Source: Pedobacter sp. N36a (GTDB lineage: Bacteria; Bacteroidota; Bacteroidia; Sphingobacteriales; Sphingobacteriaceae). Taken from it: 64,000 nucleotides of DNA. Location: assembly GCF_014472395.1 (NCBI RefSeq), contig NZ_JACSZW010000001.1, forward strand, positions 124,001-188,000, given 5' to 3'. Positions 1-9,264 of the stretch are shown here, piece after piece. Numbering within the stretch: the stretch's first letter is position 1; each line of letters begins with the position of its first letter. The notes below the pieces were generated by a model. That model was not told the origin of the DNA, did no database searches, and worked only from the letters and a program-made list of their open reading frames with translations. The position numbers and the translations under genes are program-made.

Positions 1-1
1 G

Positions 2-1537
2 TGGATGCAGCACCATACCTATCACCACCTTTCCTTTGAAAGAGATTACCGTTCTTATTTTCCGGTTGCAGTTACCCTGATCGACGAGGAGAAAGAAAGA
101 CCAATCCCTTTGAATGAATTAAAAGTAGGCAATAGGATCCTGATCCGCAGCAATGAAATTATTCCCGCAGATGCCATCCTGTTAAAAGGGGAAGCAGAAA
201 TGGACTTTAGCTTTGTGACCGGCGAATCTTTACCGGTAAACAAAGTACTGGGAGAAGTCGTTTATGCAGGTGGAAGACAATTAAAAGGTGCCATAGAATT
301 GGAAGTCGTTAAACCGGTTTCACAAAGTTACTTGACTCAATTGTGGAACAACGAGGCCTTTTTTGGAGAGAAAACCATGATCAGGACCTTTGCCGACCGC
401 GCCAGCAAGTACTTTAGCATTGTATTGCTGAGTATCGCCATCGGCGCTGCAGCTTACTGGATGTTACACGATGATCCCACGAAAGCAGTCGCTTCTTTTA
501 CTGCGGTGCTGATTATCGCCTGCCCTTGTGCCTTGGCCCTAAGCTCTCCTTTTACCCTCTCTGCGGTCTTAAGCATATTCGATAAGAATAAGTTCTACCT
601 TAAAAATACAGCGGTTGTTGAAGAATTGGCGCGCATTAATACGTTTGTGTTCGACAAGACCGGCACCATCACCAATCCTGAAAACACTGGTTTCACCTTT
701 GAAGGAGACATTGCCGAAGAAGAAAAGCAATGGGTAAATGACCTCGCCAGGAACTCTGGTCACCCTTTGAGCAGGGAACTGGTGAAGTGGTTGAACAGGC
801 CTTATAAATATACTGCGGTTAAATACATGGAAAAGGTAGGCCGTGGAATTTCAGGCATGGTCAATGGCCAGGAGTTGAAACTGGGCAGTGCTTCTTTCCT
901 TGGTTTGAACAACAATACGCCCTCACAAGGTGCCGTCGTTCATATTATTATCAACAACAGGTACCTTGGCTTCTTCTGTTCTACGCAGCAATGGCGGAAT
1001 GGATTTAAAGACCTGATCTTCAAGCTGGGTAAAGACGCGGATCTACACTTATTGTCTGGTGATCAGGATCAGGACAAGCAAACGCTGATTCCTTTCTTCC
1101 CAAGGGCACAGCAGATGCGTTTCGCTCAAAGCCCTCAGAACAAGCTGGATTACATTCGAAACCTGCAATATTCAGGAAGAAAAGTGCTCATGTTTGGTGA
1201 TGGACTGAATGATGCAGGTGCTTTGAAACAAAGTGACCTGGGTATTGCGGTGACTGATAACATCAATAATTTCTCACCAGGCTGTGATGCCATTCTGGAT
1301 GGTGCGAGTTTTCAAAAGATACCTATGTTTATCAAACAGGCTAAAGATGCGGTAAAGGTGATCCATATCAGCTTTGCCATTTCTTTAACTTATAACGCAA
1401 TAGGCCTGTACTTTGCGGTTCAAGGCATGCTCTCACCACTTATTGCAGCGGTATTGATGCCCATTAGCACCATCACTATTATTCTGTTCACCAGCATTGC
1501 AGTCCGACTGTATGCTAAAAAAAATCAGCTATTATGA
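2..1537 (+). CDS. ccoI: Cu+-exporting P-type ATPase CcoI/FixI (5' end cut off)
   Basis: P1B-type copper ATPase that supplies copper for cbb3 oxidase assembly. The frame is open at the left edge, so the N-terminal metal-binding region and first helices, probably about 280-300 residues, lie outside. Counting from the first Met (base 5), I see the actuator TGES at 72-75, the membrane CPC metal site at 173-175, the phosphorylation motif DKTGT at 217-221, HP at about 253 and GDGLND at 398-403. Two closing helices end the protein. The stop overlaps the ccoS start (ATGA), and the cbb3 structural genes follow, which fixes the role as CcoI rather than a general CopA. Confidence in family and role is high. 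Confidence 0.93.
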   Translation, partial: WMQHHTYHHLSFERDYRSYFPVAVTLIDEEKERPIPLNELKVGNRILIRSNEIIPADAILLKGEAEMDFSFVTGESLPVNKVLGEVVYAGGRQLKGAIELEVVKPVSQSYLTQLWNNEAFFGEKTMIRTFADRASKYFSIVLLSIAIGAAAYWMLHDDPTKAVASFTAVLIIACPCALALSSPFTLSAVLSIFDKNKFYLKNTAVVEELARINTFVFDKTGTITNPENTGFTFEGDIAEEEKQWVNDLARNSGHPLSRELVKWLNRPYKYTAVKYMEKVGRGISGMVNGQELKLGSASFLGLNNNTPSQGAVVHIIINNRYLGFFCSTQQWRNGFKDLIFKLGKDADLHLLSGDQDQDKQTLIPFFPRAQQMRFAQSPQNKLDYIRNLQYSGRKVLMFGDGLNDAGALKQSDLGIAVTDNINNFSPGCDAILDGASFQKIPMFIKQAKDAVKVIHISFAISLTYNAIGLYFAVQGMLSPLIAAVLMPISTITIILFTSIAVRLYAKKNQLL

Positions 1538-1719
1538 ACATCCTCTACCTCCTGATCGGCTTTAGTATTTTATTGGCACTGATCTTCCTTGCCGCTTTTT
1601 TCTGGGCGAGCAAGACCGGCCAGAATGACGATACCTATACCCCTGCCGTCAGAATTCTCTTTGATGATGATGTTCAACAGAAAAATGAGGAGATAAAAAG
1701 TGATGAAGATCACGCATAG
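1534..1719 (+). CDS. ccoS: cbb3 oxidase maturation protein CcoS
   Basis: Small 61-residue protein with one N-terminal membrane helix (about residues 3-25), followed by a short soluble tail. The tail carries a YTPAVRILFDD stretch, the usual CcoS signature, and ends in an acidic, Lys-rich segment. CcoS proteins are needed for cofactor insertion into cbb3 oxidase and normally follow ccoI. The gene overlaps ccoI by 4 bases and lies 76 bases before ccoNO, as expected for one transcript. Confidence 0.9.
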   Translation: MNILYLLIGFSILLALIFLAAFFWASKTGQNDDTYTPAVRILFDDDVQQKNEEIKSDEDHA

Positions 1720-1795
1720 CCACAATTGATGTCATTCTATACCTAAACATCCCGACCTAATTTTACACCCATAAACAAGCAATCCAAATTTTAAC

Positions 1796-3907
1796 ATGAC
1801 TGAAAAATTTTACTACGACAACAAGATCGTCAGGAACTTCGCAGTAGCCACCATTATATGGGGCATCATCGGAATGACGGTCGGATTGCTCATTGCCATG
1901 CAGCTCTTCAAACCTGCATTAAATATGGGCTCCCAGTACACGACTTTCGGCCGTATCAGGCCATTACACACCAATGCAGTAATCTTTGCCTTCGTAGGGA
2001 ATGCGATCTTTATGGGTGTTTATTACTCTTTGCAGAGACTCCTCAAAGCGAGGATGTTCAGCGATGTCCTCAGTAAAATACATTTCTGGGGCTGGCAGCT
2101 GATCATCATTTCGGCGGTCATCACCCTTCCTTTGGGATTCACCTCCTCCCATGAATATGCAGAGTTGGAATGGCCGATAGATATTGCCATTACCTTGATC
2201 TGGGTTGTTTTTGGGGTCAATATGTTTGGAACCATTATCAAAAGAAGAGAGAAACACATGTATGTAGCCATTTGGTTTTACATTGCTACTTTCGTAACCG
2301 TTGCGGTATTACACATCGTTAACTCCTTCCAGCTTCCGATATCAGCGTTTAAAAGTTATTATTTATACGCAGGTGTACAGGATGCGCTGGTACAGTGGTG
2401 GTATGGGCATAATGCGGTGGCTTTCTTTTTAACCACTCCTTACCTGGGAATGATGTATTATTTCCTACCTAAGATGGCAAATCGTCCAGTTTATTCTTAT
2501 AAGCTGAGTATTCTCCATTTCTGGTCATTAATTTTCATTTACATCTGGGCTGGACCTCACCATTTATTATATACATCTTTACCGAGCTGGGCACAATCAT
2601 TAGGGGTTGCCTTCTCAATTATGCTGATTGCCCCAAGCTGGGGAGGGATGATCAATGGATTGCTCACCCTTCGCGGCGCATGGGATAAAGTAAGGGAAGA
2701 TTCCAGACTGAAGTTCATGGTAGTTGGGATTACCGCTTATGGTATGGCCACCTTTGAAGGACCAATGCTTGCTTTAAAACAGATCAACGCCATTGCCCAC
2801 TATACCGACTGGATAGTAGCACACGTACACGTTGGCGCGCTTGGCTGGAATGGTTTCTTAACCTTCGGTATTTTATATTGGTTGATTCCAAGAATCTACA
2901 GAACAGAATTATACTCTAAAAAACTGGTTTCCTTCCACTTCTGGATCGGAACATTAGGGATCCTTTTCTATGCGGTTCCATTATATTTTGCCGGTTTCAC
3001 ACAGGGATTGATGTGGAAAGAGTTTACAGAAGATGGCCTATTGCGTTATCCAAATTTCTTGGAAACTGTGATCCAAATCCTTCCAATGTATGTACTTAGG
3101 GCTATCGGTGGTGCCTTATACCTAATTGGTGTAATCGTGATGACTTATAACTTAATCAGAACGGTTCGTTTAGGTAAATTATTGGCAGATGAGCCTGCAG
3201 AGGCAATGCCATTACCAAAAGATTATGTTCCTCAGGGATCTGAAAAGAAACTCCACAGGGTACTGGAGCGCAAGCCAATGGTTTTCATGGTACTTTCATT
3301 AATTGTTATCCTGATTGGTGGTATGATTGAGATGATGCCTACGTTTACGATCAAGTCGAACATTCCGACGATCACCAGTGTGCAGCCCTATAGTCCGCTG
3401 GAATTGCAGGGACGTGATTTATACATCCGTGAAGGTTGTGTGAGCTGTCACTCTCAAATGATTCGTCCATTCCGCTCTGAAACAGAAAGATATGGTGAAT
3501 ACAGTAAAGCTGGGGAATTTGTGTATGACCATCCGCATTTATGGGGATCAAAACGTACCGGTCCCGATTTACAGCGTGAAGGTGGTAAATATGGCAATGC
3601 ATGGCATTTTAACCACATGCTGGATCCACAAACGATGTCCCCTGGTAGTATTATGCCTCCTTACGAATGGCTGATTACTCAGACACTGGACACCACTACC
3701 ACCATCAGCAAGATCAATGCGATGCGCACTTTAGGTGTTCCTTATGAGGAAGGTTATGAGCACAAAGCCAACCGCGACCTGGACAAACAGGCCAAAGCGA
3801 TTGCTGCGGACCTGAAACAGAACAACATCAAAGTGAAAGATGACAAAGAAATCATTGCGCTGATCGCCTATCTGCAACGTCTGGGAATGGACATTAAAGC
3901 ACAATAA
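1796..3907 (+). CDS. ccoNO: Fused cbb3 cytochrome oxidase subunits I and II (CcoN-CcoO)
   Basis: 703-residue fusion of the catalytic haem-copper subunit and the monohaem c subunit. Residues 1 to about 460 form the multi-helix CcoN part, with typical stretches such as WWYGHNAVAFF and HVHVGALGWNGF that hold metal-ligand His residues. A linker and one further helix (about 495-515) lead into the CcoO part, where the haem c motif CVSCH lies near residues 548-552 and is followed by the family stretch MIRPFRSE. Fusion of these subunits is a known Bacteroidota arrangement. The product reduces O2 to water with high affinity and pumps protons. Confidence 0.95.
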   Translation: MTEKFYYDNKIVRNFAVATIIWGIIGMTVGLLIAMQLFKPALNMGSQYTTFGRIRPLHTNAVIFAFVGNAIFMGVYYSLQRLLKARMFSDVLSKIHFWGWQLIIISAVITLPLGFTSSHEYAELEWPIDIAITLIWVVFGVNMFGTIIKRREKHMYVAIWFYIATFVTVAVLHIVNSFQLPISAFKSYYLYAGVQDALVQWWYGHNAVAFFLTTPYLGMMYYFLPKMANRPVYSYKLSILHFWSLIFIYIWAGPHHLLYTSLPSWAQSLGVAFSIMLIAPSWGGMINGLLTLRGAWDKVREDSRLKFMVVGITAYGMATFEGPMLALKQINAIAHYTDWIVAHVHVGALGWNGFLTFGILYWLIPRIYRTELYSKKLVSFHFWIGTLGILFYAVPLYFAGFTQGLMWKEFTEDGLLRYPNFLETVIQILPMYVLRAIGGALYLIGVIVMTYNLIRTVRLGKLLADEPAEAMPLPKDYVPQGSEKKLHRVLERKPMVFMVLSLIVILIGGMIEMMPTFTIKSNIPTITSVQPYSPLELQGRDLYIREGCVSCHSQMIRPFRSETERYGEYSKAGEFVYDHPHLWGSKRTGPDLQREGGKYGNAWHFNHMLDPQTMSPGSIMPPYEWLITQTLDTTTTISKINAMRTLGVPYEEGYEHKANRDLDKQAKAIAADLKQNNIKVKDDKEIIALIAYLQRLGMDIKAQ

Positions 3908-3923
3908 CCTAAACAACAACACT

Positions 3924-4091
3924 ATGTTTAAGCAATTTTTAGATCAAGTAGATGGAAGCCAGGTGTATTTAATCACCTCCCTTGGCATATTCCTGCTCTT
4001 TTTTATCCTGGTCGGCATACTCTTGCTAACCATGAAAAAAGAAGAAATAAAATATATGAGTGAGTTACCTTTAAAAGACGATGTACAATGA
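3924..4091 (+). CDS. ccoQ: CcoQ-like small subunit of cbb3 oxidase
   Basis: A 55-residue ORF between ccoNO and ccoP. It starts MFKQFLDQ, has one strongly hydrophobic helix (about residues 15-37) and ends in a short charged tail. Size, topology and place match CcoQ/FixQ, which stabilises the oxidase complex; sequence similarity in this family is low, so the call rests mostly on position. The stop overlaps the ccoP start (ATGA), indicating translational coupling. Confidence 0.75.
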   Translation: MFKQFLDQVDGSQVYLITSLGIFLLFFILVGILLLTMKKEEIKYMSELPLKDDVQ

Positions 4092-4882
4092 CAAATTTAC
4101 TAATTTGGGCCCTATTAATCACTGCAGTAATCATACTCGTGGTTTCCATACTGGTTTTGAAGGTCATCAAAGTCTATGTAAAGGAAACCCTGCATCCTAC
4201 CCGATTCGCTTCTGAAGAAGAAAGGAAAAAATACTGGCTGGAAGAAGAGCGACGTGCTGCAGCAGCAGCCGACAAACCTTCCTTCTGGACTAAGTTAATG
4301 GGCTTGAGGCCGATCTCTGAGGAGAAAGACATCATGATGGAGCATAAATTTGATGGCATTGCGGAATTGGATAACCCTACTCCTGCCTGGTTTATGGTCT
4401 TGTTTTATGGAACGATCATTTTTGCCATCGGATATATGCTCAACTACCATGTATTTGGCTGGGGTAAATTACAGGAAGAAGAATATGCGATAGAACTCCG
4501 TCAGGCGGAAGCAGATCGCATCGCATTCCTGCAAAAACCTGGATCCGGCGGGCCGAAAATCAACGAGAACAACATGGAGAAAAGTGACGATCCTGCAGTC
4601 ATCCAAAAAGGGGCTGCATTGTTTAAAACCGTTTGTACCCCTTGTCATGGAGAACATGGAGAAGGTGGTGTTGGCCCCAATTTAACGGATGAATACTGGC
4701 TGCATGGCGGTACACCAAAGAATATTTTCAAGACCATCAAATATGGTGTTCCTGAAAAAGGAATGGTAGCCTGGGAGAAGTCAATGAATGCCCAGCAGAT
4801 TTCAGACATCACCAATTATATCCTTTCCATACAAGGAAGCAATCCTGCTGGCGCGAAAGCTCCACAGGGCAAAAAAGATTAA
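4088..4882 (+). CDS. ccoP: cbb3 oxidase subunit III CcoP, single-haem form
   Basis: 264 residues. An N-terminal helix (about 5-27) is followed by a charged segment, then the CcoP N-domain DGIAELDNPTPAWF (about 89-102) with a second helix (about 102-120). The C-terminal cytochrome c domain has one haem motif, CTPCH at 183-187, and ends in a Lys-rich tail. Proteobacterial CcoP usually has two haem c domains of about 300 residues in total; only one is present here. It passes electrons to the CcoO haem. Start is set by ATGA overlap with ccoQ. Confidence 0.92.
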   Translation: MTNLLIWALLITAVIILVVSILVLKVIKVYVKETLHPTRFASEEERKKYWLEEERRAAAAADKPSFWTKLMGLRPISEEKDIMMEHKFDGIAELDNPTPAWFMVLFYGTIIFAIGYMLNYHVFGWGKLQEEEYAIELRQAEADRIAFLQKPGSGGPKINENNMEKSDDPAVIQKGAALFKTVCTPCHGEHGEGGVGPNLTDEYWLHGGTPKNIFKTIKYGVPEKGMVAWEKSMNAQQISDITNYILSIQGSNPAGAKAPQGKKD

Positions 4883-4883
4883 C

Positions 4884-6284
4884 ATGTCATCACAAAGCCC
4901 AAGTCATTTCAGAGATCAGATCTCCACTTTAACCGACGACGGACAGCGCCGTAAATGGCTCTATCCGAAAGTAATTAAAGGTAAGTTATATCAGTACCGC
5001 TCAGTAGTCAGCTATTTTTTCCTGATCTTACTATTTGCCGCCCCATTTATTAAATTAAATGGGGAGCAATTGGTGTTACTTAATGTTTTAGAGCGGAAAT
5101 TTGTATTCTTTGGGGTGATTTTCTGGCCTCAGGACTTCTACCTATTTGTTTTGGCTTTACTCACCTTTATGGTGTTTATCGTCTTATTTACGGTAGTTTT
5201 TGGCCGTGTATTCTGCGGCTGGGCCTGCCCTCAGACCATTTTCCTGGAGATGGTCTTCAGGAAAATAGAAATCTGGATAGAAGGCGATTCAAACAAGCGG
5301 AAAAAGCTGGATGATGGCCCGCTAACCAGCGAAAAGTTTTTCAAAAAGGGACTAAAGCATTTCATTTATCTGTTGATTTCCTTTTTTATTGCCAACATCT
5401 TTCTCTCCTATTTGATCAGCTCAGATAGTCTGATCAAAATCATGACAGAGCCGGTATCCCTGCATTGGAGCGGATTCATCTCGATCTGTGTATTTACCTT
5501 TGTTTTTTACCTGGTATTCTCTAGAATGAGAGAGTTGGTTTGCACGGTAGTTTGTCCTTATGGACGCCTACAAGGGGTATTACTAGACAACCAGAGCATC
5601 ATTGTGGCTTATGATTATGAGCGTGGAGAGCCTCGTGAAAAACGTGTAAAAGGAGTGGAAAACACTGGTGGAGACTGCATCGACTGTAAGCTTTGCGTAC
5701 AGGTTTGTCCGACGGGAATTGACATCAGGAACGGGACACAAATGGAATGTGTCAACTGCACGGCCTGTATCGATGCCTGTGATATGGTGATGGAAAAGAT
5801 TGAACGTCCAACACGCTTAATTGGCTTCAAATCAGAGGATGAGATCAAAACGAAGCAGCCTTTTAAACTGAACAAAAGGGTATATGGCTACGCTGCTGTT
5901 TTAGCCTTGCTGATTGGGGTGCTCTCCTACCTGCTGATCACGAGAACAGCGGTTAAAACGACCATCCTGCGTGCCAGTGGAACTTTGTATCAAATGAGAG
6001 ATAAAGAAAACGCGGTGAGTAATTTATTCAATGCGGAGCTGATCAATAAAACCAGCAAATCACTGAAATTTAAAATCGTACCGGATGACCCTGAGGTGAA
6101 AATTCAGTACATTCAAAAACAAGACACCATTGCTTATGGTGGTGTGGCAAAATTGACGTTTTTTGTCATTATGCCGCAAAGAAAATTAAAAACGTACAAA
6201 TCAGATATTGGTTTCAAACTGGTGTCAGATGGTAAGGTGGTCGATACTTTTGAAACGACCTTCATCGCACCACTTAATGATTAA
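4884..6284 (+). CDS. ccoG: cbb3 oxidase accessory protein CcoG (ferredoxin-like)
   Basis: 466 residues from ATG 4884, placed 1 base after the ccoP stop; an upstream in-frame ATG at 4788 lies inside ccoP and is rejected. The protein has several membrane helices in its first 230 residues, a CGWACPQTIFLE motif near 111-122, and two 4Fe-4S ferredoxin motifs (CIDCKLCVQVCP and CVNCTACIDAC) at about 264-300. A last helix and an Ig-like C-terminal domain follow. CcoG proteins reduce Cu(II) for CcoI and cbb3 assembly. Length and order fit the family. Confidence 0.93.
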   Translation: MSSQSPSHFRDQISTLTDDGQRRKWLYPKVIKGKLYQYRSVVSYFFLILLFAAPFIKLNGEQLVLLNVLERKFVFFGVIFWPQDFYLFVLALLTFMVFIVLFTVVFGRVFCGWACPQTIFLEMVFRKIEIWIEGDSNKRKKLDDGPLTSEKFFKKGLKHFIYLLISFFIANIFLSYLISSDSLIKIMTEPVSLHWSGFISICVFTFVFYLVFSRMRELVCTVVCPYGRLQGVLLDNQSIIVAYDYERGEPREKRVKGVENTGGDCIDCKLCVQVCPTGIDIRNGTQMECVNCTACIDACDMVMEKIERPTRLIGFKSEDEIKTKQPFKLNKRVYGYAAVLALLIGVLSYLLITRTAVKTTILRASGTLYQMRDKENAVSNLFNAELINKTSKSLKFKIVPDDPEVKIQYIQKQDTIAYGGVAKLTFFVIMPQRKLKTYKSDIGFKLVSDGKVVDTFETTFIAPLND

Positions 6285-6288
6285 AGAA

Positions 6289-6720
6289 ATGAAATGGAAC
6301 TGGGGAACGAAATTGGTGATTGGCATGGCTTGCTTTATGAGCTTTATCATCATCCTTGCGGTAAAGATGTTTAACAGCTCACCGGATGCGCTGGTAGACA
6401 ATGATTACTACGAGAAGGGACTGGCTTATGACAAAGAATACCACCTGAAAGAACAGGTAAAAACCGACCATGCCAAACCCGAGATCCAGGTAGGTACGGA
6501 AGGGATTATCCTGACCTTTAAAGCCCCTGCTGAAGGAAAAGTAAACCTGGTCCGCACGTCGGATAAAAGGATGGATAAAATAATTCAAATCAGTACAGAT
6601 GAGCAGTACCGCGCCGCGATTCCTTTAACAGGGATTGCAAAAGGCCGCTGGAAACTGATCATCAACTGGAATAGTGCAGGTAAATCCTATTTGGATGAAC
6701 AGGAGGTCATGGTAGAATGA
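6289..6720 (+). CDS. ccoH: cbb3 oxidase accessory protein CcoH/FixH
   Basis: About 143 residues from ATG 6289, which begins MKWNWGTKLVIG. An alternative ATG at 6277 would overlap the ccoG stop by 8 bases; earlier in-frame starts lie well inside ccoG. One N-terminal helix (about 8-30) is followed by a conserved NDYYEKGLAYDKE stretch and a periplasmic beta domain, as in FixH. FixH/CcoH stabilises the assembling cbb3 complex. The stop overlaps the next start by ATGA. Confidence 0.88.
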   Translation: MKWNWGTKLVIGMACFMSFIIILAVKMFNSSPDALVDNDYYEKGLAYDKEYHLKEQVKTDHAKPEIQVGTEGIILTFKAPAEGKVNLVRTSDKRMDKIIQISTDEQYRAAIPLTGIAKGRWKLIINWNSAGKSYLDEQEVMVE

Positions 6721-7403
6721 GCAACGAAAAACTTGCCTTCATGATTGGATTGTTAGGGAGCGTGCATTGCATTGGCATGTGCGGTCCCCTTGCCTTTGCT
6801 GTCCCCTCCTTAAAACAAGGATGGGCTTTTCTGGTATTGGACAAATTACTTTACCAGTTAGGGAGAATTATTTCTTATTGTTTCTTAGGGCTGGTTATTG
6901 GTTTAATCGGACAGCAATTATGGATGGCAGGCCTGCAGCAGGTCATCAGTATTTTTAGCGGAATTCTGATTGTGATGGCTGCCTGTTCCAGGTTATTTAA
7001 GATTCAAATGCTTAAAAATACCCCTTCAGTGTTCCTAAAACCCTTCCACCAATTATTTGGCTATGCACTAAAGCATAAAGCCAATCATTTGATCATTGGC
7101 ATTATCAATGGTTTTCTACCCTGCGGCTTCGTTTACCTGGCCATGGCAGGGGCTTTAAATACGGGTAGCCTTACTGGCTCCGCTATCTATATGTTCTGGT
7201 TCGGACTAGGCACTTTACCCCTCATGTTTATCGCCACACTGAGTATTGGTTTTACCGGCACATTGGTTCGTAAAAAAATCAACCGTGTGATTCCTTATTT
7301 TATGCTGTGTTTGGGAGTCTGGTTTATATTGAGAGGAATGGAGTTAAACATTCCCTATCTAAGTCCGGCACCTACTGAACAAGGGGCTCCTGAATGCAGG
7401 TAA
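6717..7403 (+). CDS. SafE/TauE-like (DsbD_2-type) membrane protein in the cbb3 operon
   Basis: 228 residues with six or so membrane helices arranged as two similar halves. Each half starts with a Gly/Cys/Pro signature: GSVHCIGMCGP at about 14-24 and NGFLPCGFVYL near 135-145. These belong to the family usually annotated as sulfite exporter TauE/SafE or UreH/DsbD_2-like. Such genes follow ccoGH in many Bacteroidota and Epsilonproteobacteria. The conserved Cys pairs suggest copper or thiol handling for oxidase assembly, but the real substrate is not shown by the sequence. It overlaps ccoH by 4 bases. Confidence 0.75.
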   Translation: MSNEKLAFMIGLLGSVHCIGMCGPLAFAVPSLKQGWAFLVLDKLLYQLGRIISYCFLGLVIGLIGQQLWMAGLQQVISIFSGILIVMAACSRLFKIQMLKNTPSVFLKPFHQLFGYALKHKANHLIIGIINGFLPCGFVYLAMAGALNTGSLTGSAIYMFWFGLGTLPLMFIATLSIGFTGTLVRKKINRVIPYFMLCLGVWFILRGMELNIPYLSPAPTEQGAPECR

Positions 7404-7433
7404 TCCCCTCAAATCACGTAAATTAGTAACATC

Positions 7434-7838
7434 ATGACACTTACTGCTATAAAAAGAGATATTAAAGATCAGGAAGACATTCGTTTTCTGGTGATTGAAT
7501 TTTACAATAAAGCCCTGAGGGATGAAGTGATTGGCCCCGTATTTAAGGCAGCAAACTTCTCTTTAGAAAGACATATCCCAGTGATGGTTACCTTTTGGGA
7601 AACGATCTTATTGGATGTGGTGAGTTATAAAGGTAATCCAATGCTCAAACACATTGCTTTGAATAAAGAGGTGCCTTTACATGGAGCACATTTTGACCGC
7701 TGGATGAAAATCTGGGAGGAGACCATCAGGGTTAATTTTGAAGGGCCTGTTGCGGATCAGGCGATCTCCAGAGCCGCTTCCATCGGACACTTGATGCAAC
7801 ATAAGATCAAACAGGCGACTGCTCCAAATGGCCTATAA
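7434..7838 (+). CDS. Group III truncated haemoglobin
   Basis: 134-residue all-helical globin of the short type, with FYNKALRDEVIGPVF near the start, a hydrophobic FWETILL segment and HGAHFDRWMKIWEETI in the second half, all typical of group III (CtrHb-like) proteins. These bind O2 and NO and are often found beside micro-oxic respiratory genes. It lies 30 bases after the SafE-like gene and could be the last gene of the cbb3 transcript. Role in NO detoxification or O2 handling is inferred. Confidence 0.85.
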   Translation: MTLTAIKRDIKDQEDIRFLVIEFYNKALRDEVIGPVFKAANFSLERHIPVMVTFWETILLDVVSYKGNPMLKHIALNKEVPLHGAHFDRWMKIWEETIRVNFEGPVADQAISRAASIGHLMQHKIKQATAPNGL

Positions 7839-7844
7839 ACAAGA

Positions 7845-7875
7845 AATTGGCGACCGTTCAGCACGGTCACCAATT
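7845..7875. terminator. Hairpin between convergent genes
   Basis: Inverted repeat with arms AATTGGCGACCGT and ACGGTCACCAATT (one C/A mismatch) and a 5-base loop. It sits between the convergent truncated haemoglobin and hemN genes, where a shared terminator is expected. There is no clear T-run on either side, so termination strength is uncertain. Confidence 0.5.
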
Positions 7876-7904
7876 CAGACATTTGAGACGTAAAACTAAT
7901 ATTT

Positions 7905-9263
7905 TTATCCGGTAAGACTAAACAGTTCTGTTTTGGGCTGATCTGCCCAGTACCTATAATCCAGTGCCATGCAGATGTTTCTTAAAAACCTTTTTCCTAA
8001 TGGCGTCACGTGTAGATGGTCTGCTGACAAAAACACCAATCCATCCAGCGCTAACCAGCGCATGCGCTGCAAACCTCCGGAAAATTCCGGAGACTTCGCT
8101 TCGTCCTCTGTCCAGGAAGTATGTCCTTTACACATGATATTCAAAATATGCTGACGGGTCGCCATATCCTCTGCATTTAGCAAATGGCCTTTAACCACGG
8201 GTAATCTGCCTTCATTTACGATGCTTAAATATTCCTCCACGGTTTTTACATTTTGTGCAAACGCCGTCCAGGTATCACTAATTGAAGATACGCCCAAACC
8301 AATCATCAATTTACTGTACTGGTGAGTGTATCCCATGAAGTTCCGGTGTAGTTTTCCTTTGACCTCTGCCTCGTACAAACTGTCTGTGACCAATGTAAAA
8401 TGGTCCATACCAACATCTAGATATCCTCCTTCTTTTAGTTTTTTGCAACCCAACTCATACAGTTCCTGCTTTAATTTTCGAGAAGGAAGATCCTGTTCTG
8501 TATACCTTCTTTGTCCGGGTTTAACCCATGGAACATGGGCATAACTGTAAAAAGCAATGCGGTCTGGTTTTAATTGCAGCACGGATTCCAGGGTATCAGA
8601 AAGCCCCTGAATCTGCTGGTGAGGAAGGCCATAAATCAGGTCGTAATTGATCGAAGTGTAGCCTAAGTCCCTTGCTTTTATGGTCACTTGCTCCAATTCT
8701 TCATAGGTTTGAACCCTATTGATCACCAGCTGCACATGCGGATCAAAATCCTGAATTCCTAAACTCAATCTTTTGAAGCCTAAGCTGTTTAAAGTCATCA
8801 AATGTTCGTCGGTGGTATTTCCAGGATGTGCTTCAAAGCTAAATTCGGCCTCCTCATGAAGATCAGCATATTTTAGGATGGCTTCCATCAGCCGTTTTAA
8901 ATTCTCTGCACTGAAAAAAGTAGGTGTACCACCGCCTAAATGCAGTTCCTTAATTAATGGACGGGTTACAAATAGATTCAGATACAATTGCCATTCCTTC
9001 AATAAGGCTTCGATATAAGGCGATTCAACTTTATGGTTTTTGGTGATCCTGGTATTACAGCCACAATAGGTACATAAACTTTCACAAAAAGGAAGGTGGA
9101 TGTAAATGCTGATACCTTCTTTGTCATTGCTTTCTCTAAACGATTGAGCAACGGATTTTTCCCAATCGTTTACCGTAAAATCTGTTGTTTTCCAATAAGG
9201 AACAGTAGGATAACTGGTATAACGGGGGGCAGCAACATGATATTTCGAGATCAGATGATTCAT
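7905..9263 (-). CDS. hemN: Oxygen-independent coproporphyrinogen III oxidase HemN
   Basis: 452-residue radical SAM enzyme that decarboxylates coproporphyrinogen III to protoporphyrinogen IX without O2, giving haem under low oxygen. The cluster motif CESLCTYCGC is at about 58-67, preceded by IYIHLPF. LHLGGGTPTFF follows, then the typical HemN C-terminal domain. The N-terminus AAPRYTSYPTVPYW is characteristic of true HemN rather than the HemW branch. It starts 1 base after the stop of the upstream 156-residue gene, so the two are probably cotranscribed. It sits beside the oxygen sensor genes. Confidence 0.95.
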   Translation of the reverse strand: MNHLISKYHVAAPRYTSYPTVPYWKTTDFTVNDWEKSVAQSFRESNDKEGISIYIHLPFCESLCTYCGCNTRITKNHKVESPYIEALLKEWQLYLNLFVTRPLIKELHLGGGTPTFFSAENLKRLMEAILKYADLHEEAEFSFEAHPGNTTDEHLMTLNSLGFKRLSLGIQDFDPHVQLVINRVQTYEELEQVTIKARDLGYTSINYDLIYGLPHQQIQGLSDTLESVLQLKPDRIAFYSYAHVPWVKPGQRRYTEQDLPSRKLKQELYELGCKKLKEGGYLDVGMDHFTLVTDSLYEAEVKGKLHRNFMGYTHQYSKLMIGLGVSSISDTWTAFAQNVKTVEEYLSIVNEGRLPVVKGHLLNAEDMATRQHILNIMCKGHTSWTEDEAKSPEFSGGLQRMRWLALDGLVFLSADHLHVTPLGKRFLRNICMALDYRYWADQPKTELFSLTG

Positions 9264-9264
9264 A

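Noticed and set aside
1720..1795. Fnr-type site between ccoS and ccoNO
   Set aside because: A single TTGAT half-site is present but no second half at the right distance.
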